In this document: piece after piece, positions 31,029 to 38,781 of the stretch
Layout of the letters: every line of letters starts with the position of its first letter
Position numbering within the stretch: position 1 is the stretch's first letter
The notes under the pieces: model-generated
What the model saw: the letters and a program-made list of their open reading frames with translations, nothing else
Database searches by the model: none
Told to the model about the DNA's origin: nothing
Assembly: GCA_027021095.1 (NCBI GenBank)
Contig: JALUUZ010000258.1
Location: forward strand, 1-44,830
DNA from: Gammaproteobacteria bacterium
GTDB taxonomy: Bacteria > Pseudomonadota > Gammaproteobacteria > SZUA-21
Length of the DNA stretch: 44,830 bases
Direction of reading: 5' to 3'
Program-made: the position numbers and the translations under genes

Positions 31029-31589
31029 ATGAAAGTACAAACCGGATTTACATTGACTGAATTACTGGTCGCAGTCGCGGTCTTTGCGATTACCGTGAGT
31101 TTCGCCGTACCGAATTTCCGCGAGTTCATCGCCAACAACAGGCTGGTGTCGACGACCAACGATTTTGTCTCGTCACTGTTGGTCGGCCGCAGCGAGGCCG
31201 CCAAGCGCAAGGTCACGGTCACAGTCTGTGGCAGTTCAGACGGGGCGAGCTGTAACACTTCGTCCTGGGAGAACGGCTGGATCGTGTTCACCGACATCGA
31301 CGGCGATGGCACGCTGGATTCGGGAACCGATGAAATGCTGCAGGTCAACAGTGCGGTCGGGAACAGTCTGACCATTCGCACTGTCGGATTCGCCCAGGCG
31401 GGACGCGTGCAGTACGGACCCAAGGGAACGATCGATTCGACAGGCAGCTTCAAACTCTGTGACTCGCGTGGAGCCAGCTATGCGCGCGCGATCAACATCA
31501 ACATCACCGGCCGTACGCGCCTGGCCACAGACGATGACTCCGACGGTATAGTCAACGATTATTCTGGAGGTAACCTGACATGTCCATAA
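31029..31589 (+). CDS. GspH/FimT-family minor pilin (FimU-like)
   Basis: A 186-residue prepilin. Leader MKVQTG, then FTLTELLVAVAVFAITVSFA (Phe +1, Glu +5) and VPNFREFIANNRL, which is the FimT/FimU/GspH signature. The middle WIVFTDIDGDGTLDSGTDE is the conserved strand region with a calcium-loop-like DxDGDGxxD. ATG 31029 gives a seven-base spacing to GGG; ATG 31023 is also possible. First gene of the minor-pilin operon, which primes type IV pilus assembly. It overlaps pilV by 10 bases. Confidence 0.9.
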   Translation: MKVQTGFTLTELLVAVAVFAITVSFAVPNFREFIANNRLVSTTNDFVSSLLVGRSEAAKRKVTVTVCGSSDGASCNTSSWENGWIVFTDIDGDGTLDSGTDEMLQVNSAVGNSLTIRTVGFAQAGRVQYGPKGTIDSTGSFKLCDSRGASYARAININITGRTRLATDDDSDGIVNDYSGGNLTCP

Positions 31590-32050
31590 GCTTAGCCAGG
31601 TACCAGCACGGCACCAGCCTGTTCGAGGTGCTGATTGCAGTACTGGTGCTGTCGATCGGGCTGCTCGGTGTCGCAAGCCTGCAGTTGTACGGATTACGCT
31701 ACAACCAGGGTGCCTACCTGCGTTCACAGGCGACGATGATCGCCTACGACATGGTGGACCGGATGCGCTCTAATCCGAACGGGGTCTCGGCAGGCTACTA
31801 TGACAATGTCAATACCGCGTCGCTGCCGACTGCACCGAATTGTATCAGCACCGGCTGTACCCCACAACAGTTGGCCGACCATGACATCAATGAATGGGGC
31901 AGTTACTTCTCCGGTACAACACCGATGTTGCCCGGCGCGACCGGTACTGTCACCAAGTCGGGCAGTATCTATACGATCACTATTTCGTGGACCGAGTTGT
32001 CGAAGACGGGTACGGTCAATCAGAACGTAGTTTACAACTTCGAGATATAG
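31580..32050 (+). CDS. pilV: Minor pilin PilV
   Basis: A 156-residue prepilin with leader MSISLARYQHG, then TSLFEVLIAVLVLSIGLLG (Glu +5) and ASLQLYGLRYNQGAYLRSQA, the usual PilV N-terminal block. MIAYDMVDRMRSNPNG follows and is also PilV-like. It joins FimU, PilW and PilX in the priming complex under PilY1. Start overlaps the FimT-like gene. Followed by pilW after 2 bases. Confidence 0.92.
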   Translation: MSISLARYQHGTSLFEVLIAVLVLSIGLLGVASLQLYGLRYNQGAYLRSQATMIAYDMVDRMRSNPNGVSAGYYDNVNTASLPTAPNCISTGCTPQQLADHDINEWGSYFSGTTPMLPGATGTVTKSGSIYTITISWTELSKTGTVNQNVVYNFEI

Positions 32051-32052
32051 CG

Positions 32053-33114
32053 ATGGCTTATTTATCTAAACACAGTCTGCCGCGGGCAAACAGACAGTCC
32101 GGTGTGACGCTGGTCGAGATCATGGTCGGTATCGTGATCAGCCTGATTCTGTTGAACGGTGTCATACAGATTTTTATCAGCAGCAAACAGACCTACCGGT
32201 TTGGTGAGGCGGTCTCGAGATTGCAGGAGAGTGGCCGTTTCGCGATGGAGCTGCTGACAGGTGATCTGCGCATGGCGGGCTACCAAGGCTGTGCCGACCT
32301 GGGGAGTATCCCGGCCAACGTGATTGCGAACAATCCGCCCGTGGTGAGTTTTTCCTCTGAAGTAGTCAAAGGCTGGGAGATCGATGCAACGATGGCGGCA
32401 ACGCCCAGTTCGCCTGCGCTGCCAACGGGCTTGACCAATATGATCTCCAACAGCGACGTGGTGTCGATACAGCATGCGTCCGATACGGGAGTCAAGCTGA
32501 CCGGCAACATGCTGGTCGATAATGCCAACATTCAGTTGCAACCGACGTCGCTGTTCAAGGCGAACGACGTGTTGTTCATTTCCGATTGTGAAACCGTCGA
32601 TGTGTTCCGTGCCAATAATGTGTCCAACAGCGGGACGATTACGACGATCGCTCATTCGAACTCGGTCAATACCACCAACAAGCTGAGCAAGCCGTACGGC
32701 ACAGATGCCAGCGTGTATGCCTTCGAGTCCAACGTCTACTATGTCGGTAATACCGGCAGGACCAATGGCTATGGAAACCCGATCATGGCCTTGTACAAGC
32801 GGGACGTCAATGGCGTAGTGACCGAGCTGGTCGAAGGTGTCGAGAATATCCAGGTGCTTTACGGCGAGCGTGCAGACAATGGAAATATGCGCTATGTCAA
32901 GGCAAATGATGCGACGTTGGACATGAACAAGGTGATCAGTGTGCGTATCGGCCTGTTGATCTCTTCCATACAGGAAGTCAACCGCGACGTAGACAACAAC
33001 ACCTATAACGTTGCCGGGACCACGATCGGGACCTCGGGGACGGTGACCCATCCTGCGGACAAGCGTATACGGCGTGTGTTCATCGCGACTGTCAGATTGA
33101 GAAACCGGAGATAG
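32053..33114 (+). CDS. pilW: Minor pilin PilW
   Basis: A 353-residue prepilin; ATG 32053, two bases after the pilV stop. The leader SLPRANRQSG precedes VTLVEIMVGIVISLILLNGV (Glu +5), then SRLQESGRFAMELLTGDLRM and AGYQGC, the PilW hallmark. C-terminal strands VVTELVEGVENIQVLYGE and KRIRRVFIATVRLRNR are conserved in PilW. Part of the PilVWX-FimU core complex. Confidence 0.94.
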   Translation: MAYLSKHSLPRANRQSGVTLVEIMVGIVISLILLNGVIQIFISSKQTYRFGEAVSRLQESGRFAMELLTGDLRMAGYQGCADLGSIPANVIANNPPVVSFSSEVVKGWEIDATMAATPSSPALPTGLTNMISNSDVVSIQHASDTGVKLTGNMLVDNANIQLQPTSLFKANDVLFISDCETVDVFRANNVSNSGTITTIAHSNSVNTTNKLSKPYGTDASVYAFESNVYYVGNTGRTNGYGNPIMALYKRDVNGVVTELVEGVENIQVLYGERADNGNMRYVKANDATLDMNKVISVRIGLLISSIQEVNRDVDNNTYNVAGTTIGTSGTVTHPADKRIRRVFIATVRLRNRR

Positions 33115-33117
33115 CCT

Positions 33118-33582
33118 ATGTGTCAGCCATTGAACAGACAAGTACCCAACAGGCAGGAAGGCACCGTGCTGGTCGTCGCGATGCTGATGCTGCTGGTGAT
33201 GACACTGATCGGTGTGACCACGATGCGCACCGCGACACTGGAAGAAAAGATGTCGGCGAACTCGATGAATACCAGTATCAGTCTGCAGGCCTCGGAAAGC
33301 GCCGTCGATGCCGCGCTGAAAGATACCAACAACCTGGTCACGGCGCTCAACTCGGGTACTGCCGTGACCATCAATGTCAACCTGGGGACCAGTACGGTGA
33401 CTGCCAAGGCGGACATTACCTATAAGGGAAACACGATCGCACCCGGATTTTCATTTGGTGCAAACCAGGGTACGTTTTCCACCTACCAGTTCGAGGCAAT
33501 GGGTACGGGCGAGGTGCCGGCCGCGAACGCCAAGGTGGTGACCGGCCACGGTGTCTACCGCGTCGGGCCGGGTGGCTCGTGA
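33118..33582 (+). CDS. pilX: Minor pilin PilX
   Basis: A 154-residue prepilin with leader NRQEG, then TVLVVAMLMLLVMTLIGVTT and MRTATLEEKMSANS, the PilX signature. No Glu at +5, as in other PilX proteins. Starts 3 bases after pilW. A strong hairpin follows before pilY1. Confidence 0.92.
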   Translation: MCQPLNRQVPNRQEGTVLVVAMLMLLVMTLIGVTTMRTATLEEKMSANSMNTSISLQASESAVDAALKDTNNLVTALNSGTAVTINVNLGTSTVTAKADITYKGNTIAPGFSFGANQGTFSTYQFEAMGTGEVPAANAKVVTGHGVYRVGPGGS

Positions 33583-33601
33583 CGCCTGCCGCCGGCAGGC
33601 G
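33583..33601 (+). promoter_or_regulatory. Hairpin between pilX and pilY1
   Basis: CGCCTGCC (33583-33590) pairs perfectly with GGCAGGCG (33594-33601) over a 3-base loop, directly after the pilX stop. No T tract. It may be an mRNA-processing or stability element that sets lower PilY1 output. Confidence 0.5.
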
Positions 33602-33650
33602 GCAGTCCGACACGGTCAATTGATTCAAGCAAAACAGATCGAGGTGTGAG

Positions 33651-36600
33651 ATGAGTAGAACGGCAATGAGAAAAACCAAGGGTTTTCTGCTAGGGATTGT
33701 CTGTTCATTGATGGCGGGTATGCCGGCGTATGCCGATGATACCGAGATTTTCTTTGGCGGCACTAATGCCAACAGCGGCGTCAAGCCGAACCTGTTATTT
33801 ATTCTCGACACCTCGGGCTCGATGACCAGCAAGGACGGCGGCACCACGACCCGCCTCGACCGCATGAAAGACGCGCTCAAGAGTATTCTGACCAGCGTCA
33901 ACAATGTCAATGTCGGCCTGATGCGTTTCAGTTCGCCGGGTGGTCCTGTGCTGTACCCGGTGTCGTTTATCGACGAGGATGCCTGCAAGATCGAGAACTG
34001 TGCGACACCGACGATCCAGGTCAGTATTGCCAGCAGTGCCGATGACGCCGAGGAGAACTCCACCGGCGTGGTCGATCTTACCAGTAAAGACTTGGAATTG
34101 ATGGAAGACAAACAGTACGCTTATGCACCAGGCAGCGAGCAGACCATCGAAGTGTCGATCAACAAGTCGGAAAACGATGTCGAAGAGTATGCATCTGGTT
34201 CGATCGGAAAGTACAGCTCCGACCTCGAGGTGCTGTATGACTGGGTGGCGGACCAGACGGTCGGTTTGCGTTTCGAAAACCTGAACATTCCTGCCGGGGC
34301 GATCATCACCAATGCCGAATTGGAGATGCAGGTCGATGAGACAGGCTACGGCAAGGTGTCGGTGGAAATTTATGTCGAGGACAATGACAGTCCTGCCGCG
34401 TTTTCTTATTCGACCAACGATGTAAGCAATCGGCCGGTAGTGTCGGGGCTGAAAGTCAATTGGGATGAACTGCCGAACAAGGACGTCGGTTACAAGGTGC
34501 GCAGCCCAAACCTGAAGGACTTGATCCAGAACCTCGTCAACCGCGGGAGCTGGAGCGCGTCGTCGAAGACTGCGGTGCTGATCATCAAAAAGAAGGCCGG
34601 TACCGTGATCGATGTCAACAACCGCCGTGTCTTCGAGTCCTATGACGGTTCTTATGCGCCGAAGCTCAGGATTACCTATATCAGCGGAGCGACCAGCGGC
34701 AACTCCGCACAGCAGACAGTGGGGCTGCGGTTTCAGAACGTCAAGATCCCGCAGGGAGCAGTGATTACCGGCGCCTACCTGGAGTTTGAATCGGACCAGA
34801 CCAACAGCGAGGCGACCAATGTGACCGTGGTCGCGCAGAAGGTCGTCGACGCACCGGCGTTTACCAGCACCAACAATGATATCACCAACCGCCTGACGAC
34901 AGTGACGACTGCGGTGACCACGACGATGGCGCCATGGACCTTGCCGGACACCCGTTACCAGACCGCGGATATCAAGGCCGTGGTACAGGAGGTGGTCAAC
35001 CAGTCCGGCTGGTGTGGCGGCAACTCGATCGTGTTTATCGCCACCGGGACCGGGATCCGCAATGCCAAGTCCTATGATGGCTCGAGCGCCGGCGCGCCGA
35101 TTCTAAAAGTGACCTACGATACCAGCGGGCTGACGGCGGGACAGGGATGTATCGCCCAGACACTGACCACGCAGGTTTCGCAGGGCTCCGATGACGGTGA
35201 GGAACGTGCCACCAACGGCAGTATGAACCTGTCCAGCAGCGACCTGGAACTGGTCAAGGACGGCATCAACGACCAGATCATCGGGCTTCGTTTCCGTGGG
35301 CTGAAAATCCCGCAAGGGGCCACGGTACAGAGCGCGAGTTTGCAGTTCGAGATCGACGAGACGCCAAGCAGCCAAAATATCACGTTGAATATCTATGGCC
35401 AGGCGCATGATGATGCGCCGCCGTTTACCGTGTCGAGCGGGGACATCAGCGGCAGGACCAAGACCAGTGCGTCAGTGACCTGGGCCATTACCGTGACCCC
35501 GGGCGTCAACCAGAAACTGGATTCCCCGGACATTACGGCGATCATCCAGGAGATAGTCAACCGGCCTGGCTGGGCGTCGGGGAACGACCTGGTGATCATC
35601 ATCGAACGCCAGTCGGGTGGTGGCAAACGCGTGGTCGAATCCTATGACGGCGAGCCGAGTGCCGCGGCGAAGCTGACGATCAACGCCAAGTGGAATGCCG
35701 GTGACACCACGCAGGGTCCGCTGGTGACCGTACGCAGCCGGTTGATCGAGACCGTTGATGCGATGCAGTACAAGGGCAGTACACCGATCGTCGGTGCATT
35801 GTACGAGGCAGCGTTGTATTTTCAAGGTCTTCCGGTAGATCACGGAACACACCGCGGTACCCCGGGCCACAGCCGGCGCGAATATACCCGGGTGTCGCAT
35901 CCCGGTACCTATACCGGCGGTACGGTAGTACGTGATCCGGGTTGTACCGATGAAGACCTGAACAACGTGGCCTGCAGAACCGAGGTGATCAACGGCAACC
36001 CGGTGTATAAATCGCCGATCACTGCGTCGTGTCAGCAGAACTATATCATCCTGTTGTCGGACGGTTCCCCGACCTATAACCAGTCTGAGGCCAAAATCAA
36101 GGCAATGACGGGAATCACCAGTTGTGCCGACAGTTGGTCCGCCGCTTGTGGACCGGAATTCACCAAGTGGATGTTCGAAAATGACCTGAGCACTACCTTG
36201 CCGGACAAGCAGAATATCGTGACCTACACGATCGGGTTCAATTTTACCGGTTCGTGGCTGCAGAAGCTCGCTACCGATGGGGGCGGCCAGTATTATACGG
36301 CCAGCAGTGCAGCGGACCTGACCAATGTATTCAACAATATCATTGCCAGTATTCTGAAGGTGGATACGACCTTCGTCTCTCCGGGTGCCGCGGTCAACCA
36401 GTTTAACCGCCTGACGCATCGCGACGAGATCTACTTCTCGCTGTTCAAGCCGGACGATCAGCCTTACTGGGCAGGCAACCTGAAGCGCTACAAGGTCGAC
36501 GGTTCACCGGCGATCGTACAGGATGCAAACAGCGTGGCGGCGGTCGACCCGGTCACCGGCTTTTTCAAGGACGCGGCCAAGAGCTTCTGGTCATCCATCG

Positions 36601-38351
36601 TCGATGGCAACGATGTCAAGCTCGGTGGGTTTGCCAGCATGCTGTCGCTGTCGAGCCGCAAGGTCTATACCTATACCGGCAGCAGCAACAACCTGACCGA
36701 TGCCAGCAACAAGCTGGATGAGAACAATTCGGCGATTACCTTGGCGATGCTGGGGATTTCGTCACAGACCTCGGCATACCGAGACAGCCTGCTGAAATGG
36801 GCGCGGGGTGTCGATATCAAGGATTATGACAACGACGGTGACACCACCGAGATCCGCAAGCAGATCGGTGACCCGTTGCATTCGCGGCCTATCGTCGTGA
36901 CTTATGGCGGTACCGATGCCAGCCCGGATACCACGATCTATGTGGCGACCAACGAAGGTTTTCTGTATGCCGTGGATGGGGAAACGGGACAGGAACAGTT
37001 TGCGTTTATCCCGCAGGAACTGTTGCCGAACCTGGATACCTTCTACCAGAATACCACGTCGGCAACACGTCCTTACGGCCTGGACGGTGCCATTACCACC
37101 TATGTCAAGGACGTCGACGGTGACAACCAGATCGAGCCGCTGGACGGTGACAAGGTCTATGTGTTCGTCGGCATGCGGCGCGGCGGACGTAACTATTACG
37201 CGCTGGATGTCACCGACCGTAACAATCCAAAACTGTTGTGGACCATCAAAGGCGGCGTGACCAGCGGTTTTGCCGAACTGGGCCAGACCTGGTCGGCGGC
37301 GACCGTCACCAAGGTCCAGATAGGCAACACCGCGGCCAAGGACGTGTTGATCTTTGCCGGGGGTTACGACCCGGACCAGGATGCCTATGTCACGCGCACC
37401 GCGGATACACAGGGCCGGGCGATCTACATGGTGGATCTGCAGACCGGGTCCCTGTTGTGGTCAGGCGGATTGAGTGGCGCCGGGCATGACGAGGTGTTTT
37501 CGTCGATGATCTACAGTATCCCGTCCGATATCCGTGTACTCGATGTAAATGGGGACGGACTGGCCGACCAGATGTGGGTTGGTGACATGGGCGGCCAGAT
37601 CTGGCGCTTCGATATCGCCAACGGCCAGAACGCCAATTCGCTGGTGACCGGCGGGGTCGTAGCCGATTTTTCCGGTACCACGGCGGCCGACAACCGGCGT
37701 TTCTACTATTCGCCGGATGTGTCCTTGATCAAGAAAAACAATGCACTGGTGCTGAACATCGCGATCGGCTCGGGCTGGCGTGCGCACCCGCTCGATACCG
37801 TGGTGCAGGACCGGTTCTATTCGTTTACCAGCACCGATGTCTATTCGGCGCCGTCGAGCTATACGACGATCACCGAGTCGAATTTGCATGATGCGACAGC
37901 CAACCTGATCGGCCAGGGTACTTCGAGCGAGCAGAGCAGCGCGCAGGCCGACCTGGCTTCGAAGTCGGGATGGTTTATCAAGCTCGAGGGTACTGGCGAG
38001 AAAGCCCTGTCGCAGAGTGTGACGATCAACAACCAGATTCTTTTCACCACGTACCTGCCGACCGGGTCCGTGTCCGGCTGCCAGGCAGCGCAGGGTGCCG
38101 GGCGCAGTTACCTGGTGAACATCGCGGATGCGACACCGGTGCTCAACCTGGATACGCTTGGCAGCAATACCAGTCTGACCAAGACCGACCGCTATGTCAG
38201 CCTGTCACGTGGCGGTATTCCGCCGACACCCACACCGTTTTTTCCGGACAATGGTTCGAGCCCGATCGTGCTGATCGGTCCGGAAAAGGGTCCGCTGGTG
38301 AACTTCGGTGAGCTGACCGGGCGCACCTACTGGTATGAAAAGAGCTATTGA
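33651..38351 (+). CDS. pilY1: PilY1, type IV pilus tip adhesin with inserted repeats
   Basis: A 1566-residue secreted protein with GAGG upstream and a signal peptide ending MPAYA. A vWA domain starts with NLLFILDTSGSMTS (MIDAS, Asp53) and resumes only near residue 795 (YIILLSDGSPTYN, TYTIGFNFTGSWLQ). Between lie about 560 residues with three related units: QTVGLRFENLNIPAGA (near 202), QTVGLRFQNVKIPQGA (near 355) and QIIGLRFRGLKIPQGA (near 541), each ending in a KLxITY/KVTY strand. The C-terminal beta-propeller has GDPLHSRPIVV, TNEGFLYAVDGETG and two calcium-loop-like sequences, DVDGDNQIEPLDGD (near 1154) and DVNGDGLADQMWVGD (near 1297). It caps and regulates pili and may sense surfaces. Confidence 0.95.
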   Translation: MSRTAMRKTKGFLLGIVCSLMAGMPAYADDTEIFFGGTNANSGVKPNLLFILDTSGSMTSKDGGTTTRLDRMKDALKSILTSVNNVNVGLMRFSSPGGPVLYPVSFIDEDACKIENCATPTIQVSIASSADDAEENSTGVVDLTSKDLELMEDKQYAYAPGSEQTIEVSINKSENDVEEYASGSIGKYSSDLEVLYDWVADQTVGLRFENLNIPAGAIITNAELEMQVDETGYGKVSVEIYVEDNDSPAAFSYSTNDVSNRPVVSGLKVNWDELPNKDVGYKVRSPNLKDLIQNLVNRGSWSASSKTAVLIIKKKAGTVIDVNNRRVFESYDGSYAPKLRITYISGATSGNSAQQTVGLRFQNVKIPQGAVITGAYLEFESDQTNSEATNVTVVAQKVVDAPAFTSTNNDITNRLTTVTTAVTTTMAPWTLPDTRYQTADIKAVVQEVVNQSGWCGGNSIVFIATGTGIRNAKSYDGSSAGAPILKVTYDTSGLTAGQGCIAQTLTTQVSQGSDDGEERATNGSMNLSSSDLELVKDGINDQIIGLRFRGLKIPQGATVQSASLQFEIDETPSSQNITLNIYGQAHDDAPPFTVSSGDISGRTKTSASVTWAITVTPGVNQKLDSPDITAIIQEIVNRPGWASGNDLVIIIERQSGGGKRVVESYDGEPSAAAKLTINAKWNAGDTTQGPLVTVRSRLIETVDAMQYKGSTPIVGALYEAALYFQGLPVDHGTHRGTPGHSRREYTRVSHPGTYTGGTVVRDPGCTDEDLNNVACRTEVINGNPVYKSPITASCQQNYIILLSDGSPTYNQSEAKIKAMTGITSCADSWSAACGPEFTKWMFENDLSTTLPDKQNIVTYTIGFNFTGSWLQKLATDGGGQYYTASSAADLTNVFNNIIASILKVDTTFVSPGAAVNQFNRLTHRDEIYFSLFKPDDQPYWAGNLKRYKVDGSPAIVQDANSVAAVDPVTGFFKDAAKSFWSSIVDGNDVKLGGFASMLSLSSRKVYTYTGSSNNLTDASNKLDENNSAITLAMLGISSQTSAYRDSLLKWARGVDIKDYDNDGDTTEIRKQIGDPLHSRPIVVTYGGTDASPDTTIYVATNEGFLYAVDGETGQEQFAFIPQELLPNLDTFYQNTTSATRPYGLDGAITTYVKDVDGDNQIEPLDGDKVYVFVGMRRGGRNYYALDVTDRNNPKLLWTIKGGVTSGFAELGQTWSAATVTKVQIGNTAAKDVLIFAGGYDPDQDAYVTRTADTQGRAIYMVDLQTGSLLWSGGLSGAGHDEVFSSMIYSIPSDIRVLDVNGDGLADQMWVGDMGGQIWRFDIANGQNANSLVTGGVVADFSGTTAADNRRFYYSPDVSLIKKNNALVLNIAIGSGWRAHPLDTVVQDRFYSFTSTDVYSAPSSYTTITESNLHDATANLIGQGTSSEQSSAQADLASKSGWFIKLEGTGEKALSQSVTINNQILFTTYLPTGSVSGCQAAQGAGRSYLVNIADATPVLNLDTLGSNTSLTKTDRYVSLSRGGIPPTPTPFFPDNGSSPIVLIGPEKGPLVNFGELTGRTYWYEKSY

Positions 38352-38379
38352 TCACGGAACAACGAGGGAGGTAATCGTC

Positions 38380-38754
38380 GTGAAGACACAACAAGGTTTT
38401 ACACTGATCGAGCTGATGATCGTGGTAGGCATCATCGCGCTGGTCTCGGTGATCGGCTATCCGGTCTACAAGGAGCAGACACAAAAAGCACGGCGGTCCG
38501 ATGCCAAGGTAGCGCTGGTGGATGCGGCACAGACATTGGAACGCTGCCGTACCAACAGCAATACCTACGTCGGTTGTACCTTCAATGGGACTTCGCCCGA
38601 AGGCTATTACACGATCACCGCGCCGACGCTGACTGCCAGTACTTATACGCTGACGGCAACGGCGACCGGCAGCCAGGCCGGTGACACAAGCTGTGCAACC
38701 TTCTCGTTGACGCATACCGGATCGAAAACCGCCACCTCGAGCAACTGCTGGTAG
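38380..38754 (+). CDS. pilE: Minor pilin PilE
   Basis: A 124-residue prepilin starting at GTG 38380 with GGGAGG eight bases before; this gives the compact leader MKTQQG, then FTLIELMIVVGIIALVSVIG (Glu +5) and YPVYKEQTQKARRSDAKVAL, as in PilE of Pseudomonas. Four cysteines lie in the short C-terminal domain. Last gene of the operon. Converges on the GGDEF-EAL gene with 27 bases between. The longer frame from 38335 would overlap pilY1. Confidence 0.92.
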   Translation: MKTQQGFTLIELMIVVGIIALVSVIGYPVYKEQTQKARRSDAKVALVDAAQTLERCRTNSNTYVGCTFNGTSPEGYYTITAPTLTASTYTLTATATGSQAGDTSCATFSLTHTGSKTATSSNCW

Positions 38755-38781
38755 GCTGGCAGCCATCCGGGGTATCGCCGG

